A stretch of DNA of 44,059 bases from Gammaproteobacteria bacterium (GTDB lineage: Bacteria > Pseudomonadota > Gammaproteobacteria > Nitrosococcales > Methylophagaceae). The translations under genes were made by a program, and so were the position numbers. The stretch is from the NCBI GenBank assembly GCA_029882915.1, contig JAOUJZ010000014.1:1-44059 (forward strand). Direction: 5' to 3'. Positions 1 to 8,741 of the stretch are shown here, in pieces; positions within the stretch are counted from its first letter, which is position 1; each line of letters opens with the position of its first letter. The notes under the pieces were generated by a model that did no database searches, was not told the origin of the DNA, and saw only the letters and a list, made by a program, of their open reading frames with translations.

Positions 1-291
1 CATAAATGTTGATAGAATTGCTGACATACCTGAGGCTGTTGCAACAGCAGATTCAGCACCTTCTAATGCCGCCAAGCGCTGTTCAAAAGTACGAACCGTA
101 GGATTGGTAAATCGTGAATAAATATTACCCGGCTCATCACCCGCAAAGCGAGCTGCCGCTTGCTCAGCACTATCGAAAACATAGCTTGAGGTAGGGAAGA
201 TCGGCTCCGATTGTTCATGCTCATTTGTGCGTTGCTGCCCAGCGCGCACAGCAATTGTGGCGAAGCCCTTGTCTTGATATTGTTTTGTCAT
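1..291 (-). CDS. metZ: O-succinylhomoserine sulfhydrylase, N-terminal part (cut by window edge)
   Basis: Only the first 97 codons are present; the gene runs off the left edge. The translation has the N-terminal pattern of the Cys/Met-metabolism PLP enzyme family: an early segment TIAVRAGQ, then EPIFPTSSYVF, the segment YSRFTNPTVRTFEQRLAALEG, and the start of the ATASGMSAI block that binds the cofactor phosphate. In this family MetZ makes homocysteine from O-succinylhomoserine and sulfide in the cytoplasm. The ATG at 291 has no strong ribosome binding site. The PLP lysine is outside the window, so cystathionine gamma-synthase or another family member cannot be fully excluded, but the N-terminus is most like MetZ. 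Confidence 0.82.
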   Translation of the reverse strand, partial: MTKQYQDKGFATIAVRAGQQRTNEHEQSEPIFPTSSYVFDSAEQAAARFAGDEPGNIYSRFTNPTVRTFEQRLAALEGAESAVATASGMSAILSTFM

Positions 292-329
292 GTTATATAG
301 TTTCTGAAACGAAAAAATGTAAGGAATAT

Positions 330-347
330 TTGAATGTAAAAGTTCAA
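330..347. promoter_or_regulatory. Inverted repeat TTGAA-N8-TTCAA upstream of metZ
   Basis: A perfect 5-bp inverted repeat with an 8-base spacer lies about 40 bases upstream of the metZ start, where a regulator could bind. The half sites resemble TGAA/TTCA arms used by LysR-type regulators such as MetR, but the spacing (8) differs from the usual 5. Operator function is inference. Confidence 0.25.
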
Positions 348-580
348 TTCCAGTATTACGGAAGATTCTAAAACAATCACAGTCCTTGTGACCAGCGTTT
401 TTTATTTCGCCCTTAACTATATCACCTGATAGTAAACTAAAGCACCCTTTGAAAAACAAGTTACAAAATTAAATACTTAAATACTTGAAACTGCCAATAT
501 ATTTATGCCTGATGGCTGATATCCCGAGGTATAAAATTTCTAAATTGACATGGAAATTATTGAATTTTAAAACGGTAAAG

Positions 581-603
581 TTACCCACATTTTCTGTGGA
601 TAA
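581..603. promoter_or_regulatory. Pair of inverted DnaA-box-like sites
   Basis: TTACCCACA on the plus strand (581-589) faces a perfect TTATCCACA consensus box on the minus strand (595-603), five bases apart. Weaker matches follow in the same gene-free stretch: CCATCCACA at 678-686, TTATACACT at 770-778 and TTATCCATT (minus) at 784-792. The consensus TTATNCACA is established for DnaA; binding here is inference. The facing boxes could also form a short CCACA/TGTGG hairpin. Confidence 0.4.
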
Positions 604-877
604 CTCTGTGACTAACTCATATATTAGACTGTTAAACCCTGTTGTATATACCATTATGTTAGAATGGTTATAATTTAACCATCCACAAAATAATCATATA
701 TTTCAGCATGTTACACAACACCTATTGTCTTTCAATCACTTACCGTTGCTTTGTAAATCATTAGTTGACTTATACACTTAAGTAATGGATAACTTTTTCA
801 AGAATTAGAGAATACTTATATCAAGCAATATGAATCGACTGCCTGAAAGTAGTCACTATCTGACTGGAAATTTATGA

Positions 878-3130
878 TTAAACAGATTCCATTTGATTGA
901 CGATATCCAATATAAGTTCATCTTGTTTCAGTACCACACAAACATGGCCGCCTTCACTTAACTTACCGAATAATAATTCATCTGCCAGTGGACGTTTAAT
1001 TTTCTCCTGAACAAGTCTTGCCATGGGTCTTGCTCCCATGGCTACATCATAACCATGATCAGCTAACCACTGACGAGCATCATTATCAATTTCCAATGTG
1101 ACATTTTTATCTTGTAATAGCATTTCCAGTTCAAGGATCGCTTTATCAGCAACACGCAAAATGGCTTTTTGTGATAATGGTTTGAATTGGATGATGCCAT
1201 CCAAACGATTACGAAATTCTGGGCTGAATGTACGTTTGATCGATTCCATACCATCAGTATGATGATCCTGATGAGTGAATCCCATCGAAGAACGCCCCAT
1301 TTCCTGAGCACCGGCATTACTAGTCATTACCAGTACAACATGACGGAAGTCGGCTTTACGACCATTATTATCTGTCAACGTACCATGATCCATTACTTGT
1401 AACAGCAAGTTAAAGACGTCGGGATGGGCTTTTTCAATTTCATCCAGCAATAACACGGCATGCGGCTGTTTAGTGATAGCCTCCGTCAATAACCCTCCTT
1501 GATCATATCCGACATATCCAGGAGGTGCCCCGATCAAGCGTGACACGGTATGACTTTCCATATATTCAGACATATCAAATCGAATCAACTCTACACCCAA
1601 ATTGTGGGCAAGCTGACGAGTAACTTCTGTTTTCCCTACACCTGTTGGACCGGAAAATAGAAATGCTCCTGTTGGTCGTTCAGGATGCCCTAATCCAGAA
1701 CGTGCCATCTTAATTGCAGATGAAAGTGCTGAAATAGCATCATCCTGACCAAAGATAACGTGCTTAAGATTGCTTTCCAGATTAAGCAAATTATCCTTGT
1801 CAGTATTGTTAACTGTTTTGGCTGGAATACGTGCGATCTTGGCCACAATATTCTGCACGTCAGTTACACCAATCATTTTTTTGCGTTTTGATTTAGGCAA
1901 AATCCGTTGTGCAGCACCAACTTCATCTAATACATCGATGGCTTTATCTGGTAAAAATCGATCATTGATATGACGATCAGCAAGCTCAGCAGCCTGTTGT
2001 AATGCTGCGTTCGTATAACGCACGTCATGATGTGCTTCCAGATTAGGTTTGAGTCCTTTTAAAATTTGTACTGTTTCAGAAACGGAAGGTTCTGGCACAT
2101 CAATTTTCTGGAAACGGCGTGCCAGAGCACGATCATGTTCAAAAATACCACGATATTCCTGAAATGTAGTTGAACCAATACATTTCAAATCACCGTTTGC
2201 CAGTAATGGCTTGAGTAAATTAGCAGCATCCATGGCACTGTTACCTGCTGATCCCGCACCGATCAATGTATGAATTTCATCTATAAATAAAATAGCATCG
2301 GACTGTTTTTTGATTTCACGTAGTAATGCTTTCAGTCGTTTTTCGAAATCACCACGATATTTAGTGCCCGCAACCAATGCCCCCATATCAAGTGAGTAGA
2401 TAACTGCGTTTTCAAGCACTTCAGGCACATCACCTGACACAATTCGTCTCGCTAAACCTTCAGCAAGGGCTGTCTTACCGACACCCGCTTCACCGACAAA
2501 GAGTGGATTGTTTTTGCGACGACGACACAGAATTTGAAGCGTACGTTCAATCTCGTGCTCTCGTCCAACAAGGAGATCAATCTTTCCCTGTTCTGCTAAG
2601 GCATTAAGATCTGTTGCATATAGCTTGAGTGGATTTTTCTCATCACCTCGCGATGATGATTTTTCAAACTCATCACTTTCTACTCTAGAATCAGTCGATT
2701 CATCGATACCACTATGAGTAATAGCATTAACCACATCAAGACGCGTTATATCCTGCTTTTGTAACAAAAAGACGGATTGTGACTGCTGCTCTGAAAAAAT
2801 GGATACCAGAACATTTGCACCCGTGACTTCACTACCACCAGATGATTGCACATGCATGACAGCACGCTGTAGCACACGTTGAAAAGCCAGTGTGGGCTGC
2901 GTTTCCCGCTCACTGTCTTCTGATAATGTGATGATATTGTCAGCCAGAAAATCATTCAGCTCTTGTCTTAAAGCGGCAATATCTGCCTCACATGTTTTTA
3001 AAACCGCTAAAGCCTGACCATTCTCTAGTAAAGCGAGCAGCAAATGCTCTACTGTTAAAAATTCATGGGAGCGTTTACGCGCATAGCTAAAAGCCTGACT
3101 TAACGTGTGTTCGAGTTCTTTACTAAGCAT
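878..3130 (-). CDS. clpA: ATP-dependent Clp protease ATPase subunit ClpA
   Basis: Unfolds substrates and feeds them to the ClpP peptidase in the cytoplasm. At 750 residues it is near the usual ClpA length (about 758). An N-terminal Clp repeat domain (about 1-145) is followed by two AAA+ modules: Walker A GEAGVGKT at 213-220 with Walker B DE at 284-285, and Walker A GPTGVGKT at 494-501 with Walker B DE at 563-564. There is no ClpB-type middle coiled coil between the modules, which separates ClpA from ClpB. The ClpP-docking loop near 615-620 reads MGF where IGL or IGF is common. The start has a GGGGAG ribosome binding site eight bases upstream. It is third in the order grxD-clpS-clpA; clpP is not in the window. 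Confidence 0.97.
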   Translation of the reverse strand: MLSKELEHTLSQAFSYARKRSHEFLTVEHLLLALLENGQALAVLKTCEADIAALRQELNDFLADNIITLSEDSERETQPTLAFQRVLQRAVMHVQSSGGSEVTGANVLVSIFSEQQSQSVFLLQKQDITRLDVVNAITHSGIDESTDSRVESDEFEKSSSRGDEKNPLKLYATDLNALAEQGKIDLLVGREHEIERTLQILCRRRKNNPLFVGEAGVGKTALAEGLARRIVSGDVPEVLENAVIYSLDMGALVAGTKYRGDFEKRLKALLREIKKQSDAILFIDEIHTLIGAGSAGNSAMDAANLLKPLLANGDLKCIGSTTFQEYRGIFEHDRALARRFQKIDVPEPSVSETVQILKGLKPNLEAHHDVRYTNAALQQAAELADRHINDRFLPDKAIDVLDEVGAAQRILPKSKRKKMIGVTDVQNIVAKIARIPAKTVNNTDKDNLLNLESNLKHVIFGQDDAISALSSAIKMARSGLGHPERPTGAFLFSGPTGVGKTEVTRQLAHNLGVELIRFDMSEYMESHTVSRLIGAPPGYVGYDQGGLLTEAITKQPHAVLLLDEIEKAHPDVFNLLLQVMDHGTLTDNNGRKADFRHVVLVMTSNAGAQEMGRSSMGFTHQDHHTDGMESIKRTFSPEFRNRLDGIIQFKPLSQKAILRVADKAILELEMLLQDKNVTLEIDNDARQWLADHGYDVAMGARPMARLVQEKIKRPLADELLFGKLSEGGHVCVVLKQDELILDIVNQMESV

Positions 3131-3166
3131 ATTTCTGACTCCCCACCCAACATGACTGTTGTGATG

Positions 3167-3493
3167 CTATTCCTCTTCCATCGTACATTGCAATGGATGG
3201 CCGTGTTGCTGTGCATAGCTATTGGCCTGTTCTACCTTCGCTTCAGCAATTTCGAACGTAAAAATACCACATTGTGCCTGTCCTTCTGTATGGACTTGCA
3301 TCATGGTACGCGTTGCACTTTCATGTCCCATACTGAATAAATCTTCTAACACCTCAATGACAAAATCCATCGGTGTATAGTCATCATTCATCATCAGCAC
3401 CCTATATTTAGGAGGCTGTTTTAATTCCGGCTTTGCTGGTGAAACAACTAATTCGTGTTCACCATGCCATTCATGATCACGTTCATTACTCAT
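3167..3493 (-). CDS. clpS: ATP-dependent Clp protease adaptor protein ClpS
   Basis: Adaptor that delivers N-degron substrates to ClpA. At 108 residues it has the usual size: a loose, charged N-terminal tail (1-27), then the core starting PPKYRVLMMNDDYTPMDFV. The N-degron pocket residues expected from E. coli ClpS are visible as N36, D37, M42 and H68. It lies 36 bases upstream of clpA and only five bases after the grxD stop codon, so the three genes are probably co-transcribed and ClpS and ClpA made together. Confidence 0.96.
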   Translation of the reverse strand: MSNERDHEWHGEHELVVSPAKPELKQPPKYRVLMMNDDYTPMDFVIEVLEDLFSMGHESATRTMMQVHTEGQAQCGIFTFEIAEAKVEQANSYAQQHGHPLQCTMEEE

Positions 3494-3498
3494 TGTTG

Positions 3499-3813
3499 TT
3501 ATTTGCTCGCCTGTTCAACCAATGTTTGTAAATCACCACTTTCATACATTTCTAAAACGATATCACAACCGCCTATCAACTCGCCATTTACATAGAGTTG
3601 TGGAAATGTTGGCCAGTCAGCATAACGATGTAAATTTTCACGTACTTCTGGTTCAGCCAATACATTTATATAAGCAAACTCTGCACCACATTCAGCAAGC
3701 GCCTGAGAGGCACGGCTGGAAAATCCACATTGTGGGAATTCCGGACTACCTTTCATAAACAGGATAATTGAGTTCGATTCAATTGCCTGCTTAATTCGTT
3801 CCATAACATCCAT
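3499..3813 (-). CDS. grxD: Monothiol glutaredoxin, CGFS type (Grx4/GrxD family)
   Basis: Small cytoplasmic protein of the monothiol glutaredoxin family, which carries or transfers [2Fe-2S] clusters with glutathione. The CGFS signature is at 29-32 within a typical GSPEFPQ-CGFS context, and later WPTFPQLYVNGELIGGCD contains the glutathione-binding TFPQ and GGCD segments. Length is 104 residues against about 110-115 in relatives. The ATG at 3813 is preceded by an AGAGG ribosome binding site nine bases away. It appears to be the first gene of the transcript leading into clpS and clpA, an arrangement that could tie iron-sulfur status to proteolysis (inference). Confidence 0.96.
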   Translation of the reverse strand: MDVMERIKQAIESNSIILFMKGSPEFPQCGFSSRASQALAECGAEFAYINVLAEPEVRENLHRYADWPTFPQLYVNGELIGGCDIVLEMYESGDLQTLVEQASK

Positions 3814-3833
3814 CGTAAACTACCTCTTTAGAT

Positions 3834-3864
3834 TAAGAATTCTTATTTAAAAAATCAACATGGG
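3834..3864 (-). promoter_or_regulatory. Possible promoter for grxD-clpS-clpA
   Basis: Reading the minus strand, TTGATT and TAATCT are separated by 17 bases in the 84-bp gap between serB and grxD. Match to the sigma-70 consensus is only moderate, so this is a guess. Confidence 0.25.
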
Positions 3865-3897
3865 GGATCGCTAGCTCTATTTCAAGGTTTTCTCTGA

Positions 3898-4740
3898 TTA
3901 AAATTCAAGCTGTAACAATCCTAGTACGCCATCCAGACCACAATAATTGATTGCAGTCATGGCTTGTTCCTGAACTTTTGGTTTAGCATGATAAGCCACA
4001 CTTAACCCTGCTTCACCCATCATCAGCAAATCATTCGCACCATCACCCATCGCAACCACTTGCGATGGTGAAATATTCAACAGTTCACAGTGAGCCAATA
4101 AAAAATCAGCTTTTGCTTGTGCGCCGCAGACTTCTCCCACCACTTCTCCAGTAAGACGACCATTATGCTCACCTAATACATTCGCCATGGTGTAATCTAA
4201 ACCTAGACGCTGCTTTAGTCGCTCGGTAAAAAACGTAAACCCACCAGAAACAAGCGCCGTTTTAATTCCTTGTTGTTGCAAGCATTTTAACATTAGCTCA
4301 CCACCAGGGTTAATCTTTAAACGTTCATCATATACGCGTTCCAGAGCACTGGTTTCCAATCCCTTTAACAATGACACTCGTTGACGCAATGAAGTTTCAA
4401 AATCTATTTCCCCACGCATTGCAGCCTCAGTAATTTCGGCTACTTGAGGTTTAACATTAATAAAATCTGCAATCTCATCAACACATTCAATATTAATCAG
4501 TGTTGAATCCATATCAGTAACGACTAACCCCGTACTAGTCACATCAAATTTCTGGGGTAGCAGGTTAATATCAAATGCATAGCTATCTCTCAGCATTTGT
4601 AATTGCTCATCAAAAAGCGATTGCTGCAATTTAATTGTGCTGAAATGCTTGTTAGACACTAATTCGCCATTATGCTGTTCAGCAATGATTTGCGCATCAG
4701 TGTTTGTTAACGCAGCACCTTGTAATACCAAACTCATCAT
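3898..4740 (-). CDS. serB: Phosphoserine phosphatase SerB
   Basis: HAD-superfamily enzyme that hydrolyses O-phosphoserine in the last step of serine synthesis. HAD motif I is DMDST at 76-80 (nucleophile D76, acid D78), motif II is the serine of SGGFTFF at 165, and motif IV is GDGANDL at 232-238. An N-terminal region of about 70 residues corresponds to a shortened form of the regulatory part found in longer SerB proteins (E. coli 322 residues; here 280). The gene begins ATGATG, so the start may be at 4740 or 4737; AGGTG lies just upstream. A terminator after ppa separates it from the upstream gene on the same strand. Confidence 0.95.
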   Translation of the reverse strand: MMSLVLQGAALTNTDAQIIAEQHNGELVSNKHFSTIKLQQSLFDEQLQMLRDSYAFDINLLPQKFDVTSTGLVVTDMDSTLINIECVDEIADFINVKPQVAEITEAAMRGEIDFETSLRQRVSLLKGLETSALERVYDERLKINPGGELMLKCLQQQGIKTALVSGGFTFFTERLKQRLGLDYTMANVLGEHNGRLTGEVVGEVCGAQAKADFLLAHCELLNISPSQVVAMGDGANDLLMMGEAGLSVAYHAKPKVQEQAMTAINYCGLDGVLGLLQLEF

Positions 4741-4757
4741 TTAACACCTAATCGGAT

Positions 4758-4795
4758 AAAAAATCGGCGAACCTGACAGTTCATCAAGTTCGCCG
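4758..4795 (-). terminator. Rho-independent terminator after ppa
   Basis: Read on the minus strand, a perfect 8-bp stem CGGCGAAC/GTTCGCCG (4788-4795 with 4765-4772) is followed by A and six U residues (4758-4763). It lies between the ppa stop and the serB start, so serB probably needs its own promoter or read-through. Confidence 0.9.
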
Positions 4796-4819
4796 AGGTA
4801 AAACATGAAATGGTCAGCC

Positions 4820-5359
4820 TTAAAATTGTGGCTTAACAGGTGCAGCGTTGTAACGTTCTACACTCGCCATAATTTCTGCTGCGGCTTCTTCTTTGTTGAC
4901 CCAGCCTTCAATTTTGACCCATTTGTTTTTTTCCAGATCTTTATAGTGTTCAAAGAAATGTGACAACTGTTCTAATAGACGAGCAGGCAAATCGTTTACA
5001 TCATTCACGTCGTCATACATTTTGTCATGTGGAACCGCGATAATTTTAGCATCTTCGCCCGACTCATCTGTCATTTTCAACATCCCAACTGGACGACATT
5101 GAACAACAGAACCGCTGATCAAGGCATATGGACTGACAACCAACACATCAACTGGATCACCATCATCAGACAAAGTATGCGGGACATACCCATAGTTACA
5201 AGGATAAAACATCGCTGTGTTCATAAATCGGTCGACAAACAGTGCACCCGTCTCTTTGTCCACTTCATATTTCACTGGATCAGAATGAGAAGGTATTTCA
5301 ATAATGACGTTTATATCTTCAGGAAGATTTTTGCCTGAACCAACGCGGTCAAGATTCAT
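4820..5359 (-). CDS. ppa: Soluble inorganic pyrophosphatase (family I)
   Basis: Cytoplasmic enzyme that hydrolyses pyrophosphate to two phosphates and so drives biosynthetic reactions. It is 179 residues (E. coli 176). The family I signature DGDPVDVLV is clear, with metal-binding D66, D68 and D71, and substrate or metal residues E21 and K30 lie at the expected N-terminal positions. It stands alone between two terminator or promoter regions. A membrane pyrophosphatase gene lies 1.3 kb away on the other strand, so the cell has both a heat-dissipating and an energy-conserving route for the same substrate. Confidence 0.96.
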   Translation of the reverse strand: MNLDRVGSGKNLPEDINVIIEIPSHSDPVKYEVDKETGALFVDRFMNTAMFYPCNYGYVPHTLSDDGDPVDVLVVSPYALISGSVVQCRPVGMLKMTDESGEDAKIIAVPHDKMYDDVNDVNDLPARLLEQLSHFFEHYKDLEKNKWVKIEGWVNKEEAAAEIMASVERYNAAPVKPQF

Positions 5360-5398
5360 AGTAAGGATGCTCCAAATAACGAGTAAAAAAACCGATTA

Positions 5399-5404
5399 AT
5401 TATA
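5399..5404 (-). promoter_or_regulatory. Perfect -10 box TATAAT upstream of ppa
   Basis: A consensus TATAAT on the minus strand lies 40 bases before the ppa start. The -35 position 17 bases upstream (TTTAAT) is poor, so assignment as the ppa promoter is tentative. Confidence 0.4.
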
Positions 5405-5452
5405 TAAGAAAACAGCTCGTTATTAAACTTAATATCAAATTGACCTGTGATC

Positions 5453-5623
5453 TCAATCATCCAACATCATCATTTTAAAATCCGACTTCTCTGCCCCACA
5501 ATCTGGACATCGCCAGTCACTGGGTATATTTGCCCAACGTGTTCCTGGTGGGATACCCTCATTAGGCATACCTTTAGCCTCATCATAAACAAAACCACAA
5601 ATCAGACAGATCCATTTTTTCAT
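5453..5623 (-). CDS. Rubredoxin
   Basis: A 56-residue iron protein for single-electron transfer in the cytoplasm. The two metal-binding knuckles C6-x-x-C9-G and C39-P-D-C42-G are spaced as in standard rubredoxins, with the conserved [16 protein letters not shown] stretch between them. An AAGGTGG ribosome binding site precedes the ATG at 5623. No rubredoxin reductase or alkane hydroxylase gene is adjacent, so the redox partner cannot be told from context. The gene is short enough to be missed by length-filtered gene finding. Confidence 0.95.
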   Translation of the reverse strand: MKKWICLICGFVYDEAKGMPNEGIPPGTRWANIPSDWRCPDCGAEKSDFKMMMLDD

Positions 5624-5705
5624 TCTTAACCACCTTTAAACTTTTGAATGCGTCCCATGTCTTTAATTATTAAATATTAACCACTGTTTCATTAAATAAA
5701 GAGCC

Positions 5706-6497
5706 TTAACTGATAAACAAATACAGTGCGACCATCAATAAAACCAATGCAAACAGCCGTCTTAGACGGTTAATCGGCAACCGTTTTGCCAACAACGCCC
5801 CCATCGGCGCAACAATTATACTGGTACTAACAATGCCCCAAAACGCAGGCCAATGAACAAATCCAGTTTGCCACGTTCCATTTAAAGTCTGATCTGGTTG
5901 CCCAAAAATCATATATCCAGCCACAGCAGCAATTGATATTGGCAAACCACAGGCAGCCGCTGTACCTATCGCGCTTTGCATAGATTGTCTGGCCATGACC
6001 AAATACGGAACTACCAAAGTGCCCCCACCAATACCAACCAATGCAGAAATACTACCTATAACACAACCAGCTATCTGTAGTCTTAACTTATTAAGCAAGC
6101 CATTTTTTATAGTCATTGCAACAGGAAACCACATCCTCAAAGCCATCAGCAACGCATACACAGCAAAGAATTGTTGTAATAAGTCGCTCGTCAACATGGT
6201 TGCAAAATATGCTCCCAACACACCGCCGAGCATCAAACTAGGTATCAACATTCGGGTTATCTGCCAGTTAATATTACCGTGTTGCTGATGGGCGTATAAA
6301 GAAGATATAGATGTCACTGTAATTGTCATCAGCGACGTACCTACAGCAAAATGCATTAACTGTAATTCCGGTATCGCCTGCCAGCTAAAGACAACCAGTA
6401 GTGATGGCACAATAACCAGACCCCCACCCAATCCGAGCAATCCGGCACTTAATCCCGCAAAGATGCCAACCAAGGCATATAGCCCCCATTCAATCAT
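5706..6497 (-). CDS. TauE/SafE (TSUP) family membrane permease
   Basis: A 263-residue inner-membrane protein with about eight hydrophobic segments in two related halves, the layout of the TSUP family. The N-terminal GIFAGLSAGLLGLGGGLVIVPSL and the mid-protein ISALVGIGGGTLVVPYL segments are the duplicated glycine-rich signature. Family members export sulfite, sulfoacetate or other organic anions; the substrate here is unknown. It is divergent from hppA and 82 bases upstream of the rubredoxin gene. No sulfur-oxidation or taurine genes are beside it to hint at the substrate. Confidence 0.88.
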   Translation of the reverse strand: MIEWGLYALVGIFAGLSAGLLGLGGGLVIVPSLLVVFSWQAIPELQLMHFAVGTSLMTITVTSISSLYAHQQHGNINWQITRMLIPSLMLGGVLGAYFATMLTSDLLQQFFAVYALLMALRMWFPVAMTIKNGLLNKLRLQIAGCVIGSISALVGIGGGTLVVPYLVMARQSMQSAIGTAAACGLPISIAAVAGYMIFGQPDQTLNGTWQTGFVHWPAFWGIVSTSIIVAPMGALLAKRLPINRLRRLFALVLLMVALYLFIS

Positions 6498-6542
6498 TGT
6501 TTCTATTTACCTTAATTATAGTTCCTGCAAAGATCATGTTGC

Positions 6543-6571
6543 TTTACACATGGTCACGATACAGGTATAAA
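6543..6571 (+). promoter_or_regulatory. Sigma-70-type promoter for hppA
   Basis: TTTACA (6543-6548) and TATAAA (6566-6571) are separated by exactly 17 bases, each one mismatch from consensus. Transcription would start near 6578 and give a leader of about 75 bases. Confidence 0.6.
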
Positions 6572-6641
6572 AACTGACGTACCACAATAAATATATTTTA
6601 GGAGCTACACCGCTACATCTTTTGATTAATTAACTAATTTT

Positions 6642-6645
6642 GAGG
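6642..6645 (+). promoter_or_regulatory. Ribosome binding site GAGG that selects the second ATG of hppA
   Basis: GAGG is only two bases from the ATG at 6648 but eight bases from the in-frame ATG at 6654, the usual spacing, so 6654 is the better start. Confidence 0.6.
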
Positions 6646-6653
6646 TTATGCCT

Positions 6654-8666
6654 ATGTCATCGTTGAGTTACCTACCCGTAATATTGGGAGTTTTTGGGTT
6701 GTTTTGTGCTTTCTTGGTCTATGTCAAAGTAAAATCTGCGCCGGCAGGATCAGGAAAAGTAGTCTCTATTGGCAACCAAATTCATTTAGGTGCCATGGTA
6801 TTTATGAAAGCAGAATACAGTCGCCTCGCTATTTTCTGTTTAGTATGTATTGCAGCCATCTGGGTATCTGACTTAGGCTGGCAAACAGCCTTGGCTTTTT
6901 TTATTGGCGCCATTTGTTCAGCTAGTGCCGGTTACATTGGTATGTACGCCGCAACACAAGCCAATGTCCGAACAGCAACAGCAGCAAACGAACAAGGCGC
7001 CTCTCAGGCATTAACTGTGGCTTTTTTTGGTGGCTCAATCATGGGGCTCACCGTCGCATCAATGGGTCTATTAGGTCTTGGGGTATTATATCTGGCATTT
7101 GGTGGTGATCCACACACAGCTCACGTTATTCATGGCTTTGGTATGGGGGCATCGTCTGTTGCATTATTCTCACGGGTAGGTGGTGGCATTTTCACCAAAA
7201 GCGCTGATGTCGGTGCCGATCTGGTTGGTAAAATCGAAGCAGGTATCCCTGAAGATGATCCACGAAATCCCGGTGTTATTGCTGATAACGTAGGCGACAA
7301 TGTTGGCGATGTTGCAGGTATGGGGTCTGACATTTTCGAATCATACTGTGGTGCCATGATAGCCAGTATCGCCATTGCCTCAACAATGACCATGGCCACA
7401 ATCGAACAGCTCGCCAATAATCAACAAATCCTTATGTTTATGCCATTAGCATTGGCATCTATTGGTTTATTGTGTTCCATTGCAGGCATTCTCACTGTAA
7501 AAGTCTTTTCTAATAAAAGCCCTGAGATTGCTCTCCGCATCGGCACCATGGGTTCTTCATTATTATTCATTATCGTCTCCTATGTACTTATCATTCAACT
7601 TGGTGGCACTGCCAATATTTGGGTTGCAGTATTAGTGGGTGCCGTTGGTGGCATCATCATCGGTTTAGTCACTGAATATTACACTGGCGGTGCCCCCGTT
7701 AGAAAGTTGGCTAAAGATGGTGAAACCGGTCCTGCAACAGTGATAATTAGTGGTTTGGCTTTAGGTATGCAATCTGTTGCTATTCCAGTGATTACCATCG
7801 CTGCCATTATTTTCTGTGCAAGTCACTATGCAGGTTTATATGGTGTCGGTATTGCTGCTGTCGGTATGTTGGCTACTGTTGGTATCACTATGGCCATCGA
7901 TGCTTATGGCCCTGTTGCTGATAATGCAGGTGGTATTGCTGAAATGGCTGGAATGGGTAAAGAAACCCGAGACATTACTGATTCCTTAGATGAGTTAGGT
8001 AATACTACTGCGGCTATTGGTAAAGGTTTTGCTATTGGTGCTGCCGCTCTGGCTGCTCTAGCATTAATTAGTGCATTTATTGAAACTATTAGTGTCGCGA
8101 ACCCTGAGTTTCAATTACTGATCAATAATCCAGTGGTATTAGTAGGTATGTTTCTCGGTGGTATTTTTCCATTTTTGGTGAGTGCGCTCACTATGACCGC
8201 TGTCGGTGATGCTGCTTTTGAGATGATTCATGAAATTCGACGTCAGTTTCGTGAAATCCCAGGCTTACTCGAAGGTACTGCAGAACCTGACACAGCACGC
8301 TGTATTGATATTTCCACTAAAGCTGCGTTAAATAAAATGGTGTTGCCGGGTACATTGGCCGTATTAGCACCCGTTGTGGTCGGATTTGGAATTGGACCCG
8401 AAGCTTTGGGAGGAATGCTTGGTGGTGCACTAATCACTGGCGTGATGATGGCATTAATGATGGCTAATGCTGGCGGTGCTTGGGACAATGCCAAGAAATT
8501 TGTCGAAAAGGGCAATCTTGGCGGCAAGGGCTCTGATGTGCACACCGCTGTCGTTGTTGGTGATACTGTAGGTGATCCACTCAAAGACACCTCTGGCCCA
8601 TCAATGAATATCCTGATCAATGTTTTGGCGATTGTCAGTTTGGTAATTGCACCACTGCTGGTCTAG
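6654..8666 (+). CDS. hppA: Membrane-bound ion-translocating pyrophosphatase
   Basis: Integral membrane enzyme that couples pyrophosphate hydrolysis to ion export. About 670 residues with many hydrophobic helices. The catalytic loop reads [19 protein letters not shown] followed by DNVGDNVGD, and a second acidic cluster [15 protein letters not shown] is near the C-terminus. At the diagnostic site [10 protein letters not shown] (about 449-458) there is alanine where potassium-independent enzymes have lysine (GNTTKA), which places it in the potassium-stimulated branch. That branch contains both sodium and proton pumps, so the coupling ion is not settled by this reading. The start at 6654 is chosen over 6648 from ribosome binding site spacing. 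It has its own promoter and terminator. Confidence 0.96.
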   Translation: MSSLSYLPVILGVFGLFCAFLVYVKVKSAPAGSGKVVSIGNQIHLGAMVFMKAEYSRLAIFCLVCIAAIWVSDLGWQTALAFFIGAICSASAGYIGMYAATQANVRTATAANEQGASQALTVAFFGGSIMGLTVASMGLLGLGVLYLAFGGDPHTAHVIHGFGMGASSVALFSRVGGGIFTKSADVGADLVGKIEAGIPEDDPRNPGVIADNVGDNVGDVAGMGSDIFESYCGAMIASIAIASTMTMATIEQLANNQQILMFMPLALASIGLLCSIAGILTVKVFSNKSPEIALRIGTMGSSLLFIIVSYVLIIQLGGTANIWVAVLVGAVGGIIIGLVTEYYTGGAPVRKLAKDGETGPATVIISGLALGMQSVAIPVITIAAIIFCASHYAGLYGVGIAAVGMLATVGITMAIDAYGPVADNAGGIAEMAGMGKETRDITDSLDELGNTTAAIGKGFAIGAAALAALALISAFIETISVANPEFQLLINNPVVLVGMFLGGIFPFLVSALTMTAVGDAAFEMIHEIRRQFREIPGLLEGTAEPDTARCIDISTKAALNKMVLPGTLAVLAPVVVGFGIGPEALGGMLGGALITGVMMALMMANAGGAWDNAKKFVEKGNLGGKGSDVHTAVVVGDTVGDPLKDTSGPSMNILINVLAIVSLVIAPLLV

Positions 8667-8686
8667 GTAACACTATAATTCGAGCC

Positions 8687-8716
8687 AAAAAGGCCACGAT
8701 TATCGTGGCCTTTTTT
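8687..8716 (+). terminator. Rho-independent terminator after hppA
   Basis: Perfect 8-bp stem GGCCACGA/TCGTGGCC with a three-base loop, followed by six T residues; five A residues precede it, so it could also act on the other strand. Confidence 0.95.
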
Positions 8717-8741
8717 ATTTGTATAAACTAGAAATTTGTCT

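Larger units (their letters stand above)
292..877. other. 586-bp gene-free AT-rich stretch
   Basis: No credible coding sequence is seen between metZ and clpA, both on the minus strand. Short open frames around 469-673 exist on both strands over the same AT-rich bases, have no ribosome binding site and no family resemblance. The stretch holds the metZ leader, an inverted repeat at 330-347, a group of DnaA-box-like 9-mers between 581 and 792, and a weak stem AGTCA/TGACT near 850-866 downstream of clpA that lacks a U-tract. Confidence 0.6.

Noticed and set aside
469-673. Overlapping 61- and 62-codon open frames on both strands
   Set aside because: AT-rich low-information translations, no ribosome binding site, no family resemblance; likely chance.
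645-675. A TTATGTTAGAA stretch resembling the XerD half of a dif site
   Set aside because: Only one half matches; the bases upstream at the required six-base spacing do not resemble the XerC half, so it is not a dif site.
7130-8620. Long minus-strand frames (95 and 125 codons) inside hppA
   Set aside because: They are antisense shadows of a strongly conserved gene, with Pro/Ser-rich translations typical of reverse frames of glycine-rich membrane proteins.
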